A stretch of DNA of 64,000 nucleotides from Ignavibacteriales bacterium (GTDB taxonomy: Bacteria; Bacteroidota; Ignavibacteria; Ignavibacteriales; SURF-24). The stretch lies in the NCBI GenBank assembly GCA_026390815.1, contig JAPLFH010000007.1:124001-188000 (forward strand), written 5' to 3'. A program made the position numbers and the translations under genes. The number at the start of each line of letters is the position of its first letter. Position 1 is the first letter of the stretch. The notes under the pieces are model-generated. The model was not told the DNA's origin and did not search any database. It saw nothing but the letters and a program-made list of their open reading frames with translations. Shown piece by piece: positions 44,356 to 53,290 of this stretch.

Positions 44356-47300
44356 ATGAAAATAAAAAATTTACTTTTAACATTTGTCAGCCTAATATTT
44401 CTGACGATAAATTATGTGAGTGCACAACCAGCGCCGATAACACCAACCAGTGGTGCACCTGGTGTTTCTCTTACTCCTTCATTTACGTGGCAAGACTACG
44501 CACCACCAGGAAATAATTATGATTGGTCGATCTGGACAGATGTTTATACCAATCCTGGGGCAACAATGTTGGATATCAAAACTAATATTACTAATAGTAC
44601 AACTTATGGTGGTGCTACAGCATTAACAAATAACACAACTTATTACTGGTATGTTCAAGACCACGTCACCCCAACATTGTATGGACCTTATACTTTCACA
44701 ACAATCGTTGCAACCCCAAGCTTGTTAACTCCTGGTGTTGCCGCTGCTGGAGTGGCTGTTTCAGGAACAAATTTAATATGGGATCCATTAGCCGCTAATA
44801 CAGCTGGTGTTACACTGAATGTCCAATATCAAGTGAATGGAGCTGGTGCTTGGACAGATGTACCATTTGCAGATCCAACAACCACTTCATGTCTATTACC
44901 TATTCTTTTATATAACACACAATATAATTGGCAAGTACAAGCTATTGGACCAAATGAAACTACAACTTCAATTCCTCGTTCATTTACAACATTAATGCTA
45001 CCTGCGCCTGCGTTAACAACACCAGCCACTACTTTAAGTGGTATTTCAATATTGCCATATTTTGAATGGACATGGTCTGGTTTTGGTGCGGTAACATATG
45101 ACTTAACTATTTATGAGTCTGATGGCATTTCTGTAGTGACAACTAAAACTATCATTACTGAAAAACATTATCAGTTCCTTGAAACTGACTTTGTATTATC
45201 AAATAACCATAATTACAAATGGAAGGTTACTGTTAGACAAGGAACTAATGAAAGATCTTCCACTCTTTCAGAATTTAAGACAACTGTTTCTGCTGTTGCT
45301 TCACTTAGCAATCCCGGAAGTGGAATCGTATATACTTACGCCCCAGTTTTTTTCTCATGGTATCTTAGCACGTCAGTTGGTTCATTAACTTTTGAGTTAC
45401 AATATGTTAAGGACGCTGCGAGTAGCGGAACTCCAGATGCAAGTGATTGGGCAAATGTTGCAATCACAACAACTGTTCCTTGCAATAGTGATTTAACTAA
45501 TAATGATCAAACGTTGGATTCCGGTACGAAATATTGGTGGAGAATAATTACTTTTAGAGATGGAGAAGTAGTTTCGTATGCAACAGCAAGATCATTTACA
45601 ACAAGTGGTGGTGCTACAATTGCAAAAGCAATACCGTCCTGGCCAATTGGCGGAGCTGGAACTAAAGTATATACTAATACTCCAACATTTTATTGGTATA
45701 CAAATAGTGGCGACCTTACTGATATTTCATTTGATTTGTTAATTGATCAACACAGCGGCGATTTAGATGTTGGTAGTGAAGTGCATGTAGTAAATATATC
45801 GGATCTAAGTTATACTTTGGACGGAACAGCCGGTCAACTATTGCTACCTGGAACGGTATATTATTGGAAAGTAAAAACTTATTATAAACGAGGGGTCGTA
45901 GGAATAGAACGAACATATACTCCTACGGCATATGCTTCATTCAAAACAAATGGAGAAGGAACAGTACTAACACCAATCTTATCATACCCAACTGGTAGTG
46001 TGACTGTTTATACAGAAACTCCAACGTTATACTGGTACCTTGGTGGATTAAGTGATGGATTAACTTTTGAGGTTTCGATTAATGGACAATTTTATACAAC
46101 AACAGATTTGTATTTGGATTTATCAACAGTTACAACATCAGCAGGTTTAACCGGAGGGGGCATATATTCCTGGACAGTGAGAGCATATAACGGTAGCGGC
46201 GGAACGATAACTTCTGCACCAGCATCATTTAAAATTGCTGGGGGAACAACACAAGGCAAACCAATCGCTTCATGGCCTATTGGAAATCATCCTACTGTTT
46301 ACACAACAACACCAACATTATATTGGTATGTTTCAGGTTCTACCCTGGGGCTGGATGGGTATAGAGTTGCTTGGTCACAAGCAACAATCGCTCCCAATGC
46401 TGCTTGGTCAGCTGTTGTAACTTATGAAAATATTACAGACCTTTCACAGATGAGTTGCAATACATTCACTGGAAATTATGGTGAATCTTGGCATTGGGCA
46501 GTGGCTTCTTACATAGGCGGAAGTTTTTCTACATGGTCAACTGGTGAATTCACAATAGCAGGTACAACCGGGTCAATAGTTCCGGTTGCCTCCTATCCAA
46601 AAGGTGGTGTAACAATCTATTCAATTTCAGCAACATTGTCCTGGTATGTAAATGGATCAACCACTGGTATCGATCATTACAGAGTTGTATATAGTCGAAG
46701 ATCAGATATGGATGAATCAGATGTTACAAATACTTTCCACGCAGAACCAACTGATCAATATCTTGATGTAACTGATTTAGTTCCAGGTGCTACATATTAT
46801 TGGAAAGTTGCGTCGCATAACGGTACGGGTTTATCAGCATATTCAAATCCCACTGCAATATTTGTTGTTGCACCGACTGCAAGTGCGAGTGTTGTAGTTC
46901 CTTTAGTTGGGAGTCCTAACCATGGTGTTGGTATTCCTACAACTTCACCTATGTTATCTTGGGTAATTCCAACCCAAACTTCAACACAATTGAACTATGA
47001 AATACAATATTCAAAACAACAAGATATGAGCGATGCAATAACAGTCAACGGAATTAAGAGCCCATCTCAAATTGTATCTGATTTGTCAGCAAATCAAGAA
47101 TACTACTGGAGAGTTCGTTCCGTAAATGATAAAGGAGAGGCATCAGCTTATTCTGAAGCTGGTAAATTTGTAGTTAGTTCAGTAACTGCAGTTGAGGATA
47201 AAGAAGTAATTCCGACTAAATTTAATTTATCACAGAATTATCCTAATCCTTTCAATCCGGCAACTACAATCAGGTTTGCGTTACCAGAAGCTTCCCCTGT

Positions 47301-47493
47301 AATAGTAAAAATATTTAATATTCTGGGTAAGGAAGTGAAAACATTAGTTAATGAAAATATGCAAGCTGGTAATCATTTAGTGGTTTGGAATGGAGATGAT
47401 GAATCCGGAAAGACATTGCCAAGTGGAACTTATATATACAGAATAACAGCGGGCAATAACTCTCAGAATAGAAAAATGGTTTTATTAAAGTAA
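44356..47493 (+). CDS. T9SS-sorted multi-FnIII surface protein
   Basis: 1045-residue exported protein. Its signal peptide ends near 'NYVSAQP', and an 'aaaggag' ribosome site precedes the ATG. The body is a string of about nine FnIII/Ig-like modules, each with a 'YYWkV'-type strand. The middle ones share 'xxPTLYWYxxG' (TPTFYWYTNSG, TPTLYWYLGG, TPTLYWYVSGS, SATLSWYVNGS) at ~100-residue spacing. The C-terminal T9SS domain is 'NLSQNYPNPFNPATTIRF', with 'NILGKEVKTLVNENMQAG' and the end 'NRKMVLLK'. No catalytic motif is seen, so adhesion or scaffold is the likely role. It is preceded by a strong promoter, so it may be highly expressed. Confidence 0.87.
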   Translation: MKIKNLLLTFVSLIFLTINYVSAQPAPITPTSGAPGVSLTPSFTWQDYAPPGNNYDWSIWTDVYTNPGATMLDIKTNITNSTTYGGATALTNNTTYYWYVQDHVTPTLYGPYTFTTIVATPSLLTPGVAAAGVAVSGTNLIWDPLAANTAGVTLNVQYQVNGAGAWTDVPFADPTTTSCLLPILLYNTQYNWQVQAIGPNETTTSIPRSFTTLMLPAPALTTPATTLSGISILPYFEWTWSGFGAVTYDLTIYESDGISVVTTKTIITEKHYQFLETDFVLSNNHNYKWKVTVRQGTNERSSTLSEFKTTVSAVASLSNPGSGIVYTYAPVFFSWYLSTSVGSLTFELQYVKDAASSGTPDASDWANVAITTTVPCNSDLTNNDQTLDSGTKYWWRIITFRDGEVVSYATARSFTTSGGATIAKAIPSWPIGGAGTKVYTNTPTFYWYTNSGDLTDISFDLLIDQHSGDLDVGSEVHVVNISDLSYTLDGTAGQLLLPGTVYYWKVKTYYKRGVVGIERTYTPTAYASFKTNGEGTVLTPILSYPTGSVTVYTETPTLYWYLGGLSDGLTFEVSINGQFYTTTDLYLDLSTVTTSAGLTGGGIYSWTVRAYNGSGGTITSAPASFKIAGGTTQGKPIASWPIGNHPTVYTTTPTLYWYVSGSTLGLDGYRVAWSQATIAPNAAWSAVVTYENITDLSQMSCNTFTGNYGESWHWAVASYIGGSFSTWSTGEFTIAGTTGSIVPVASYPKGGVTIYSISATLSWYVNGSTTGIDHYRVVYSRRSDMDESDVTNTFHAEPTDQYLDVTDLVPGATYYWKVASHNGTGLSAYSNPTAIFVVAPTASASVVVPLVGSPNHGVGIPTTSPMLSWVIPTQTSTQLNYEIQYSKQQDMSDAITVNGIKSPSQIVSDLSANQEYYWRVRSVNDKGEASAYSEAGKFVVSSVTAVEDKEVIPTKFNLSQNYPNPFNPATTIRFALPEASPVIVKIFNILGKEVKTLVNENMQAGNHLVVWNGDDESGKTLPSGTYIYRITAGNNSQNRKMVLLK

Positions 47494-47507
47494 TTTATCT
47501 TTTGTTG

Positions 47508-47536
47508 TGCCGGGAATATTATTCCCGGCATATTAT
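47508..47536 (+). terminator. strong hairpin after the FnIII T9SS gene
   Basis: TGCCGGGAAT (47508-47517) pairs perfectly with ATTCCCGGCA (47521-47530) around a 3-base loop, followed by 'tattatttt'. It lies 15 bases after the stop codon. Confidence 0.82.
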
Positions 47537-47582
47537 TTTCCAAAATGTTCTAAAGAAATCAATTTAATTTTTGGGAGAAAAT

Positions 47583-47675
47583 ATGACGAAAGCAACAAGT
47601 TTATTTTTTACAGTTTTATTTATTGTAACAATAGCTTTAGCATTGTTATCTTGCCAGATTTATATTTTGCAATAA
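47583..47675 (+). CDS. 30-codon lipobox-containing micro-ORF
   Basis: ATG 47583 is preceded by 'ttgggagaaaat', a good ribosome site. It encodes MTKATSLFFTVLFIVTIALA, then LLSCQIYILQ, and stops at 47675. The peptide is a nearly complete lipoprotein signal (LALLSC) with only six residues after the Cys. It sits in a 469-base gap, bracketed by hairpins at 47508 and 47717, so it may be its own short unit. It could be a tiny lipoprotein like entericidins or the leftover signal of a deleted gene. The rest of the gap (47741-47962) is AT-rich with repeat-like text but no other gene seen. Confidence 0.45.
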   Translation: MTKATSLFFTVLFIVTIALALLSCQIYILQ

Positions 47676-47716
47676 TAATTCAGCAGCTTTTTTGTATAAA
47701 ATTATTTCATAATCAT

Positions 47717-47740
47717 GCCCCTTATTTTAGGGGCTTTAGT
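47717..47740 (+). terminator. possible terminator after the micro-ORF
   Basis: GCCCCT (47717-47722) pairs with AGGGGC (47729-47734) around TATTTT, followed by 'tttagtatt'. The stem is short but GC-rich and the T-run imperfect. Confidence 0.55.
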
Positions 47741-47962
47741 ATTCAATGATAATAAACAAATAATTTTAGAAGGATTAAATCAAACAAAAAGTAAAAAGAA
47801 TTAAATTACTGTTACGAATAATGAATGATAATTTTTAAATCATTCCCTAAAACTTTATACTTCACAAAACTTAATTGTCAATTCCATAATTTTCATTATT
47901 TCTATTTTCAATTTCTCATTATTTAATTAAATTAGTTCTGAATAAATTAAGAATAATCCAAA

Positions 47963-49186
47963 ATGAAATTCTTTTCGGCAAAAACAGTCTTCCTTTTTAT
48001 TTTTCAATCATTAATTCTAAACTTAACCATAAATCAACTTATGAAAAGTCAGGATAAGGAAAAAGAAATCCAGGGTATAATTGAACAGGTTAAATCCAAA
48101 TACGCACCAGACAAACGGGTAGCAATTTTTAATATTTCTCATACTCAAAAAGAAAATGAAATAATATTAAAAGGTGAAACTAATTTGCCCATCATTAAAA
48201 CCGATTTGAAGCAAAAGCTGGATGAACTAAAATATAAAGTTAAGGATTCCATAAAGATTCTTCCGGCAAAAGATCTTGGAGAAAAAATATTTGGTGTTAT
48301 TAACATTTCCGTTGCCAATATTAGAACCAAGCCTAACCATCCAGAGGAATTAGCTACTCAAGCATTATTGGGAACACCTGTGAAGGTATATAAAAAATTA
48401 CATGATGGTTGGTATTTGATTCAAACCCCTGATGATTATATAGCCTGGGCAGAAGATGATGCGGTTCAGTTGATGAACAAAATTGAATATGAGGATTGGA
48501 TTAAATCCAATAAAATTATTTTTAACGTTAACTACGGAGTTTCATATTTAGAAGCGAATGAAAATTCCCAGATTGTTTCTGATTTAGTTAGAGGTGATCT
48601 TTTAAAAATCCTTGATGAAAGGAATGGTTTTTTTAAAGTTGAATATCCTGATAAACGAACTGCATTTGTTCCGGCTAAAAATTGCCAACGATTTGATCAA
48701 TGGTTAAATAATCTGGATATTAATGAAAGTAACATTGTTCAAACTGCAAAAACTTTTATGGGAATTCCATATTTGTGGGGCGGTACTTCAATGAAGGGAG
48801 TTGATTGCAGCGGATTTACAAAATCGGTTTATTACTTAAACGGAATTTTGTTGCCACGCGATGCATCGCAGCAAGTTAATGTTGGAGAACTAGTTTCCGA
48901 TCAAATTGATTTTGCGAAATTTAAACCTGGAGATTTACTTTTTTTTGGCACTAAAGCTAACAATGGTAAAAAAGAAAAAGCTTCGCATGTTGGTATTTAT
49001 ATAGGTGATGGTAAGTTCATTCACTCATCTGGTTTTGTAAGAATAAATAGCCTGGATAAAAACAGTAAGGATTTCAGTCCTCGCAGATTTAGCACATTTC
49101 TGCGTGCTAAAAGGATACTAACTTCACTGGATAAAAATGGAGTTTACCTGCTAAAAAATCAAAAAGTTTACAACGAGGTTAATTAA
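47963..49186 (+). CDS. NlpC/P60 peptidoglycan endopeptidase with SH3 domains
   Basis: Exported cysteine peptidase of 407 residues, similar in layout to dipeptidyl-peptidase VI/YkfC (gamma-D-Glu-diamino acid endopeptidase). An N-terminal hydrophobic segment (residues ~4-26) should export or anchor it. Two SH3-like modules follow (~110-175, 'ANIRTKPNHPEELATQALLG'; ~180-250), then the catalytic NlpC/P60 domain with nucleophile 'GVDCSGFTKSVYY' near residue 288, 'ASHVGIYIGDG' His near 340, and 'FIHSSGFV'. The next gene, overlapping by one base, encodes a dipeptide epimerase. The pair fits murein-peptide use as in the Bacillus ykf cluster. Confidence 0.9.
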   Translation: MKFFSAKTVFLFIFQSLILNLTINQLMKSQDKEKEIQGIIEQVKSKYAPDKRVAIFNISHTQKENEIILKGETNLPIIKTDLKQKLDELKYKVKDSIKILPAKDLGEKIFGVINISVANIRTKPNHPEELATQALLGTPVKVYKKLHDGWYLIQTPDDYIAWAEDDAVQLMNKIEYEDWIKSNKIIFNVNYGVSYLEANENSQIVSDLVRGDLLKILDERNGFFKVEYPDKRTAFVPAKNCQRFDQWLNNLDINESNIVQTAKTFMGIPYLWGGTSMKGVDCSGFTKSVYYLNGILLPRDASQQVNVGELVSDQIDFAKFKPGDLLFFGTKANNGKKEKASHVGIYIGDGKFIHSSGFVRINSLDKNSKDFSPRRFSTFLRAKRILTSLDKNGVYLLKNQKVYNEVN

Positions 49187-50325
49187 TGAATCAGAGCAGA
49201 AGAAATTTTTTAAAAACTACCGGTGTTTTAACCGGATCAACATTATTTGCCGGTTATCCTAAAAATATTTTTGCCAATAATAATAACAACAATATGAAAT
49301 CAGGAAAATTAAAACTCACGTTCAAACCTTACACTCTCGAACTAAAACATGTATTTACAATTGCAAAAAGCTCCCGCACTACTACACCTGTTATGCTTAC
49401 CGAAATTGATTATAATGGAATAGTCGGTTATGGTGAAGCTTCTATGCCACCATACCTCGGAGAAAATCAGGATACAGCTTCGGCTTTTCTATCAAAAATT
49501 GATTTAAGCAAATTTGAAAATCCTTTTGAACTGGAAAACATACTTAATTATATTGATTCAATTATGGAAGGAAACAAAGCAGCAAAAGCATCAGTTGATA
49601 TAGCTATGCACGATTTGGTTGGCAAGCTTTTGAACCAGCCCTGGTATAACATTTGGGGCTTTGATGAAACGAAAACTCCTTACACTTCGTTTACTATTGG
49701 TATTGATACTGAAGAGGTAGTAAGGCAAAAAACTAAAGAAGCTTCTGAATTTAAAATACTTAAAGTAAAACTTGGTAGAGACACCGATAAAATGATGATT
49801 GAAACTATTCGTTCTGTTACAGATACTCCAATTACAGTTGATGTAAACGAAGGCTGGAAAGATAAAAATTTTGCCCTGGAAATGATTCATTGGTTGAGAG
49901 AAAAGAACTGTCTTTTTGTTGAACAGCCGATGCCTAAAACACAGATAGATGATATGGCTTGGTTGACAGAAAATAGTCCTCTTCCAACAATTGGAGATGA
50001 AGCTGTTCAAAGGCTTGCAGATGTAAACAAAGCTCACGGGATTTATTCTGGAATTAATATAAAGCTGATGAAAAGTACCGGAATGCGTGAAGCTTATAAA
50101 ATGTTATTACTTGCCCGCTCACTGGGAATGAAAGTAATGATTGGTTGTATGACTGAAACTTCCTGTGCAATTTCTGCGGCATCTCAACTTTCACCAATGG
50201 TTGATTGGGCTGATCTTGATGGTGCACTTCTTATAAATAATGATATATTTGATGGAACGAAAGTTATCGATGGAAAAGTAACTTTAACAAACAAACCCGG
50301 TATTGGTGTAACAAAAAAGATTTGA
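49186..50325 (+). CDS. Tat-exported dipeptide epimerase (L-Ala-D/L-Glu epimerase-like)
   Basis: Enolase-superfamily enzyme (379 residues) with an N-terminal Tat motif 'SRRNFLKTTGVLTG'. It probably converts L-Ala-D-Glu from peptidoglycan to L-Ala-L-Glu. Features: the capping domain start 'YTLELKHVFTIAKSSR', catalytic 'KVKLGRDTD' (K-x-K pair), metal ligands in 'TVDVNEGW', 'FVEQPMPK' and 'TIGDEA', and the second Lys in 'INIKLMKSTG'. It starts on the last base of the endopeptidase stop (TAATG), so the two are coupled. A Tat signal is unusual for this usually cytoplasmic family and suggests action outside the cytoplasm. Confidence 0.9.
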   Translation: MNQSRRNFLKTTGVLTGSTLFAGYPKNIFANNNNNNMKSGKLKLTFKPYTLELKHVFTIAKSSRTTTPVMLTEIDYNGIVGYGEASMPPYLGENQDTASAFLSKIDLSKFENPFELENILNYIDSIMEGNKAAKASVDIAMHDLVGKLLNQPWYNIWGFDETKTPYTSFTIGIDTEEVVRQKTKEASEFKILKVKLGRDTDKMMIETIRSVTDTPITVDVNEGWKDKNFALEMIHWLREKNCLFVEQPMPKTQIDDMAWLTENSPLPTIGDEAVQRLADVNKAHGIYSGINIKLMKSTGMREAYKMLLLARSLGMKVMIGCMTETSCAISAASQLSPMVDWADLDGALLINNDIFDGTKVIDGKVTLTNKPGIGVTKKI

Positions 50326-50468
50326 AATTAATATTCAATTAAATTAGCAAATAGGTTATCGATCAATCTTGATTTATTATTCTTAACTTAAAAATACTTT
50401 TTAAGTTTTCACATTCATCATTTTTATTAATCTCTCAGGAATTAATTTAAAGTAAAGAAAGTTAAATT

Positions 50469-51455
50469 ATGTATGAAATAATTATTATTGGTGCGGGACC
50501 CGCTGGAATTAGTATGGCTGCAGAAAGCAGAGTTGCCGGAGTTGAAAAAGAAAATGTTCTAATCATCGAAAAAGCTAATGAACACTCTTTTTCTATTAAA
50601 AAATATTATCCGGATAAAAAAGTAGTTACTGCCAATTACAAAGGATTTGAAGTAGTTTGCACAGGAACAATGTGCATAACTGATTTAACAAAAACTGAAA
50701 CAATATCTTACCTGGATAAATCCATTGCTGAATTTGATTTAAATGTTCATTACAGTGAAACAGTTTGGAAGATTCATCAATCAAAAGGCGAGCAAAGGTT
50801 TTCCATTTATACTGATAAAGGTGCATATGACACGAAAGTTGTTGCCATTGCAATCGGAATTTTAGGCAAACCAAATAAACCAGCATATAAATTACCTATC
50901 ACATTAAAAGAAAAAATTCTATTTGATATTACTTCAGTAGAAATAAAAAACTCTAAAGTTTTAGTTGTTGGTGGTGGGGATTCTGCTTCGGAATATTGTC
51001 AATTCCTTTCGCAGGATGATAATGCTGTTTATCTTAGTTACCGTGGTGATGAATTTACAAGAATGAATGATATAAATAAAAAATCTATACTGGCATTAAA
51101 ACAAAGAAAACTAGTTAAAATATTATATAGTTCTAACATTGCAGAAGTAACTGATATTTCTGGTAAATCAGTTGTTAAATTTGAAGAAAAAAAATATTTA
51201 AGTGAACAGTTTGATTACATCGTTTATGCCCTGGGTGGCACAACGCCGCACAATTTTTTAAAAATGATTGGAATTGAATTTAATGGTGAAGAACCAATTC
51301 TAAAAAAAGGTTACGAAACCAATGTACCTGGCATGTTTCTTATAGGTGATTTAAGCGCTGGTAATAAAGGCGGATCAATTATCTGGGCATTTAATTCTGC
51401 AAATACTGCAATGAAACACATTTGCGAAAAATATCTTGGTAGAAGTTCCAATTAA
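50469..51455 (+). CDS. TrxB/YpdA-like FAD/NAD(P) oxidoreductase
   Basis: 328-residue flavoprotein. It has an FAD-binding 'IIIIGAGPAGISMA' at residues 4-17, an NAD(P)-binding 'KVLVVGGGDSASEYC' near 164-178, and the C-terminal FAD motif 'GMFLIGDLSAGNKGG'. The layout is like YpdA/bacillithiol-disulfide-reductase relatives. There is no C-x2-C redox pair of thioredoxin reductase, and the glycine loop lacks the Cys described for YpdA. The electron acceptor is therefore open. It is nine bases upstream of GH9, perhaps only by transcription read-through. Confidence 0.78.
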   Translation: MYEIIIIGAGPAGISMAAESRVAGVEKENVLIIEKANEHSFSIKKYYPDKKVVTANYKGFEVVCTGTMCITDLTKTETISYLDKSIAEFDLNVHYSETVWKIHQSKGEQRFSIYTDKGAYDTKVVAIAIGILGKPNKPAYKLPITLKEKILFDITSVEIKNSKVLVVGGGDSASEYCQFLSQDDNAVYLSYRGDEFTRMNDINKKSILALKQRKLVKILYSSNIAEVTDISGKSVVKFEEKKYLSEQFDYIVYALGGTTPHNFLKMIGIEFNGEEPILKKGYETNVPGMFLIGDLSAGNKGGSIIWAFNSANTAMKHICEKYLGRSSN

Positions 51456-51464
51456 TCCGAAATA

Positions 51465-53126
51465 ATGAAAGATAACATAAAACAAAAATTATTCTTCCTA
51501 TCCTTTCTATCACTCTTTTTGTTGAGTGGGCACGATATATCTTCAGCAGAAATTTTTATTAGAGTAAACCAGGTTGGTTTCCTTCCTAAGGATTTAAAAA
51601 CAGCAATTGTTTTATCCAATATGGATTTACTTAATCAACCGTTTTCAATCTGTAATGCTGAAGGTAAGGTTGTACTAAAAGACAAAATGGGAGAAAGCTC
51701 AGGCATATTCGGATCTTTTAATTATTCATATCAAATCAATTTTTCTATGGTTAAAAAACCTGGGAAGTACTTTATAGAAATTGAAACTACTAAATCTTTT
51801 ACCTTTGAAATTGGGGAAGGAATTTATAATAGAGTAGTTGATTCCTTAATGTTATTTTTTAAAGTACAACGCTGCGGATATACAAACCCATTGCTCCACA
51901 AAGTTTGTCATCCTTTTGATGCTACAAGTATTATTGATAATGGCAAAGTAATAAATGAAAAACCTGATGTTACCGGTGGATGGCATGATGCTGGCGATTA
52001 TGTGAAGTTTTTAAATACCACTGCATACGCTACTTATATTTTGATTTTTGCTTACGAGTTTGATCCACAAAAATTTGGGTTTGATAATGATAAAAATGGT
52101 GTACCTGATATTTTAGAAGAAGCTAAAATTGGGTTGGATTGGCTTTTAAGATTGAATTATAAGAATCAGAAATTTATTACACAGGTGCAGGATAATAGAG
52201 ATCATGCGCAAGGTTGGCGAAAACCAGAAGATGATCAACTGGCAACAGATAGACCGGCATTTTTAGGTATTGGAAAAAATTTAATTGGGATTTATTCCGC
52301 CACTATGGCATTGGCTGCCCGCACCTGGAATTCAAAAATTAAATTCCCAGAATTCGCTAACCTCTGTTTGACTGCAGCAGAAAATTTTTATTCAATAAGA
52401 AATGAAGTTCCTGATTTAGACACATCAACTATTGCTTATCGAGATGCAAAATTTTTTGGCAAGCTTGGAATTGGTGCGATGGAACTTTATCTTACAACTC
52501 AAAATCCAAAATATTTGAAGGATGCAAAAATTCTGGCAGATTCAACAAACCCAGATTTTTGGTGGAGTTGGGGAGATATTAATTCTATCCTGTACTATCG
52601 ATTGGCAAAAGAAGATTCCAAGTTTCAGAATCATCTTTTAAGCACATTAAATCATTTTGACAAATTAAAAGATAAAAAATTGTTTAACGAAGCTGTGAAT
52701 GATAGCTGGGGATCCAATACTGCATTATTAGGTGTGGCTTTGCAATCAATATTATGGAAGAAATTATCCTACAGCAACCAATTTGATTCCTTGCTTATTT
52801 TACAAAGAGATTTTATATTTGGTCGCAATCAATGGGGTGTTAGTTTTGTTTATAATATTGGTAAAGAGTACTCACATAATTTCCATTCTCAATTTGCCTT
52901 TTTTAATAATGGCTATCTTCCAGGTGCTGTATCTGCAGGTCCCGTTAGCAAACAAAATTTTTCTAAATATAAAATTAAATTTGAGTCCGATGATAGATTC
53001 CAAAAATTTCAAACGGCAGATGCAGTTTACTATGATGACCGAATAGATTTTGTAACAAATGAACCTACAATTACAACAAATGCTACTGCTGTTTTTGTAG
53101 TCGGCTGGTTTTCAAAGCAAAATTGA
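51465..53126 (+). CDS. glycoside hydrolase family 9 (endoglucanase-like)
   Basis: Exported beta-glucanase-type enzyme (553 residues). It has a signal peptide (residues ~8-28, cleavage near 'ISSAE') and a CelD_N Ig-like domain (~28-110, 'FIRVNQVGFLPKDLKTAIVL'). The (alpha/alpha)6 catalytic domain contains 'GGWHDAGDYVKF' (catalytic base Asp), 'DNDKNGVPDILEEAKIGLDWLL' and C-terminal 'DDRIDFVTNEPTITTNATAVF' (proton-donor Glu). No T9SS or dockerin domain is present. It may serve cellulose-type glucan uptake or, given its position next to the polysaccharide-synthase locus, trim the cell's own polymer. Confidence 0.92.
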   Translation: MKDNIKQKLFFLSFLSLFLLSGHDISSAEIFIRVNQVGFLPKDLKTAIVLSNMDLLNQPFSICNAEGKVVLKDKMGESSGIFGSFNYSYQINFSMVKKPGKYFIEIETTKSFTFEIGEGIYNRVVDSLMLFFKVQRCGYTNPLLHKVCHPFDATSIIDNGKVINEKPDVTGGWHDAGDYVKFLNTTAYATYILIFAYEFDPQKFGFDNDKNGVPDILEEAKIGLDWLLRLNYKNQKFITQVQDNRDHAQGWRKPEDDQLATDRPAFLGIGKNLIGIYSATMALAARTWNSKIKFPEFANLCLTAAENFYSIRNEVPDLDTSTIAYRDAKFFGKLGIGAMELYLTTQNPKYLKDAKILADSTNPDFWWSWGDINSILYYRLAKEDSKFQNHLLSTLNHFDKLKDKKLFNEAVNDSWGSNTALLGVALQSILWKKLSYSNQFDSLLILQRDFIFGRNQWGVSFVYNIGKEYSHNFHSQFAFFNNGYLPGAVSAGPVSKQNFSKYKIKFESDDRFQKFQTADAVYYDDRIDFVTNEPTITTNATAVFVVGWFSKQN

Positions 53127-53290
53127 CTTAATTGTAATTAAAAATCACTATGTGTTATATTGGATCAAAGTAAATAAATTTCTCAAAATGGTTCAAAATA
53201 TTTTATGCGATGCTTGGAAAATAGACTATAATGTTAATTTAATACAGGTATACAAATTGTCCTATTTAGTAAAAATTAGGTAAGATTATT

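Noticed and set aside
47507-47749. 80-codon open frame starting at GTG 47507
   Set aside because: It begins inside the terminator hairpin at 47508, has no ribosome site, and its composition is unlike a protein. The micro-ORF at 47583 in another frame has better signals.
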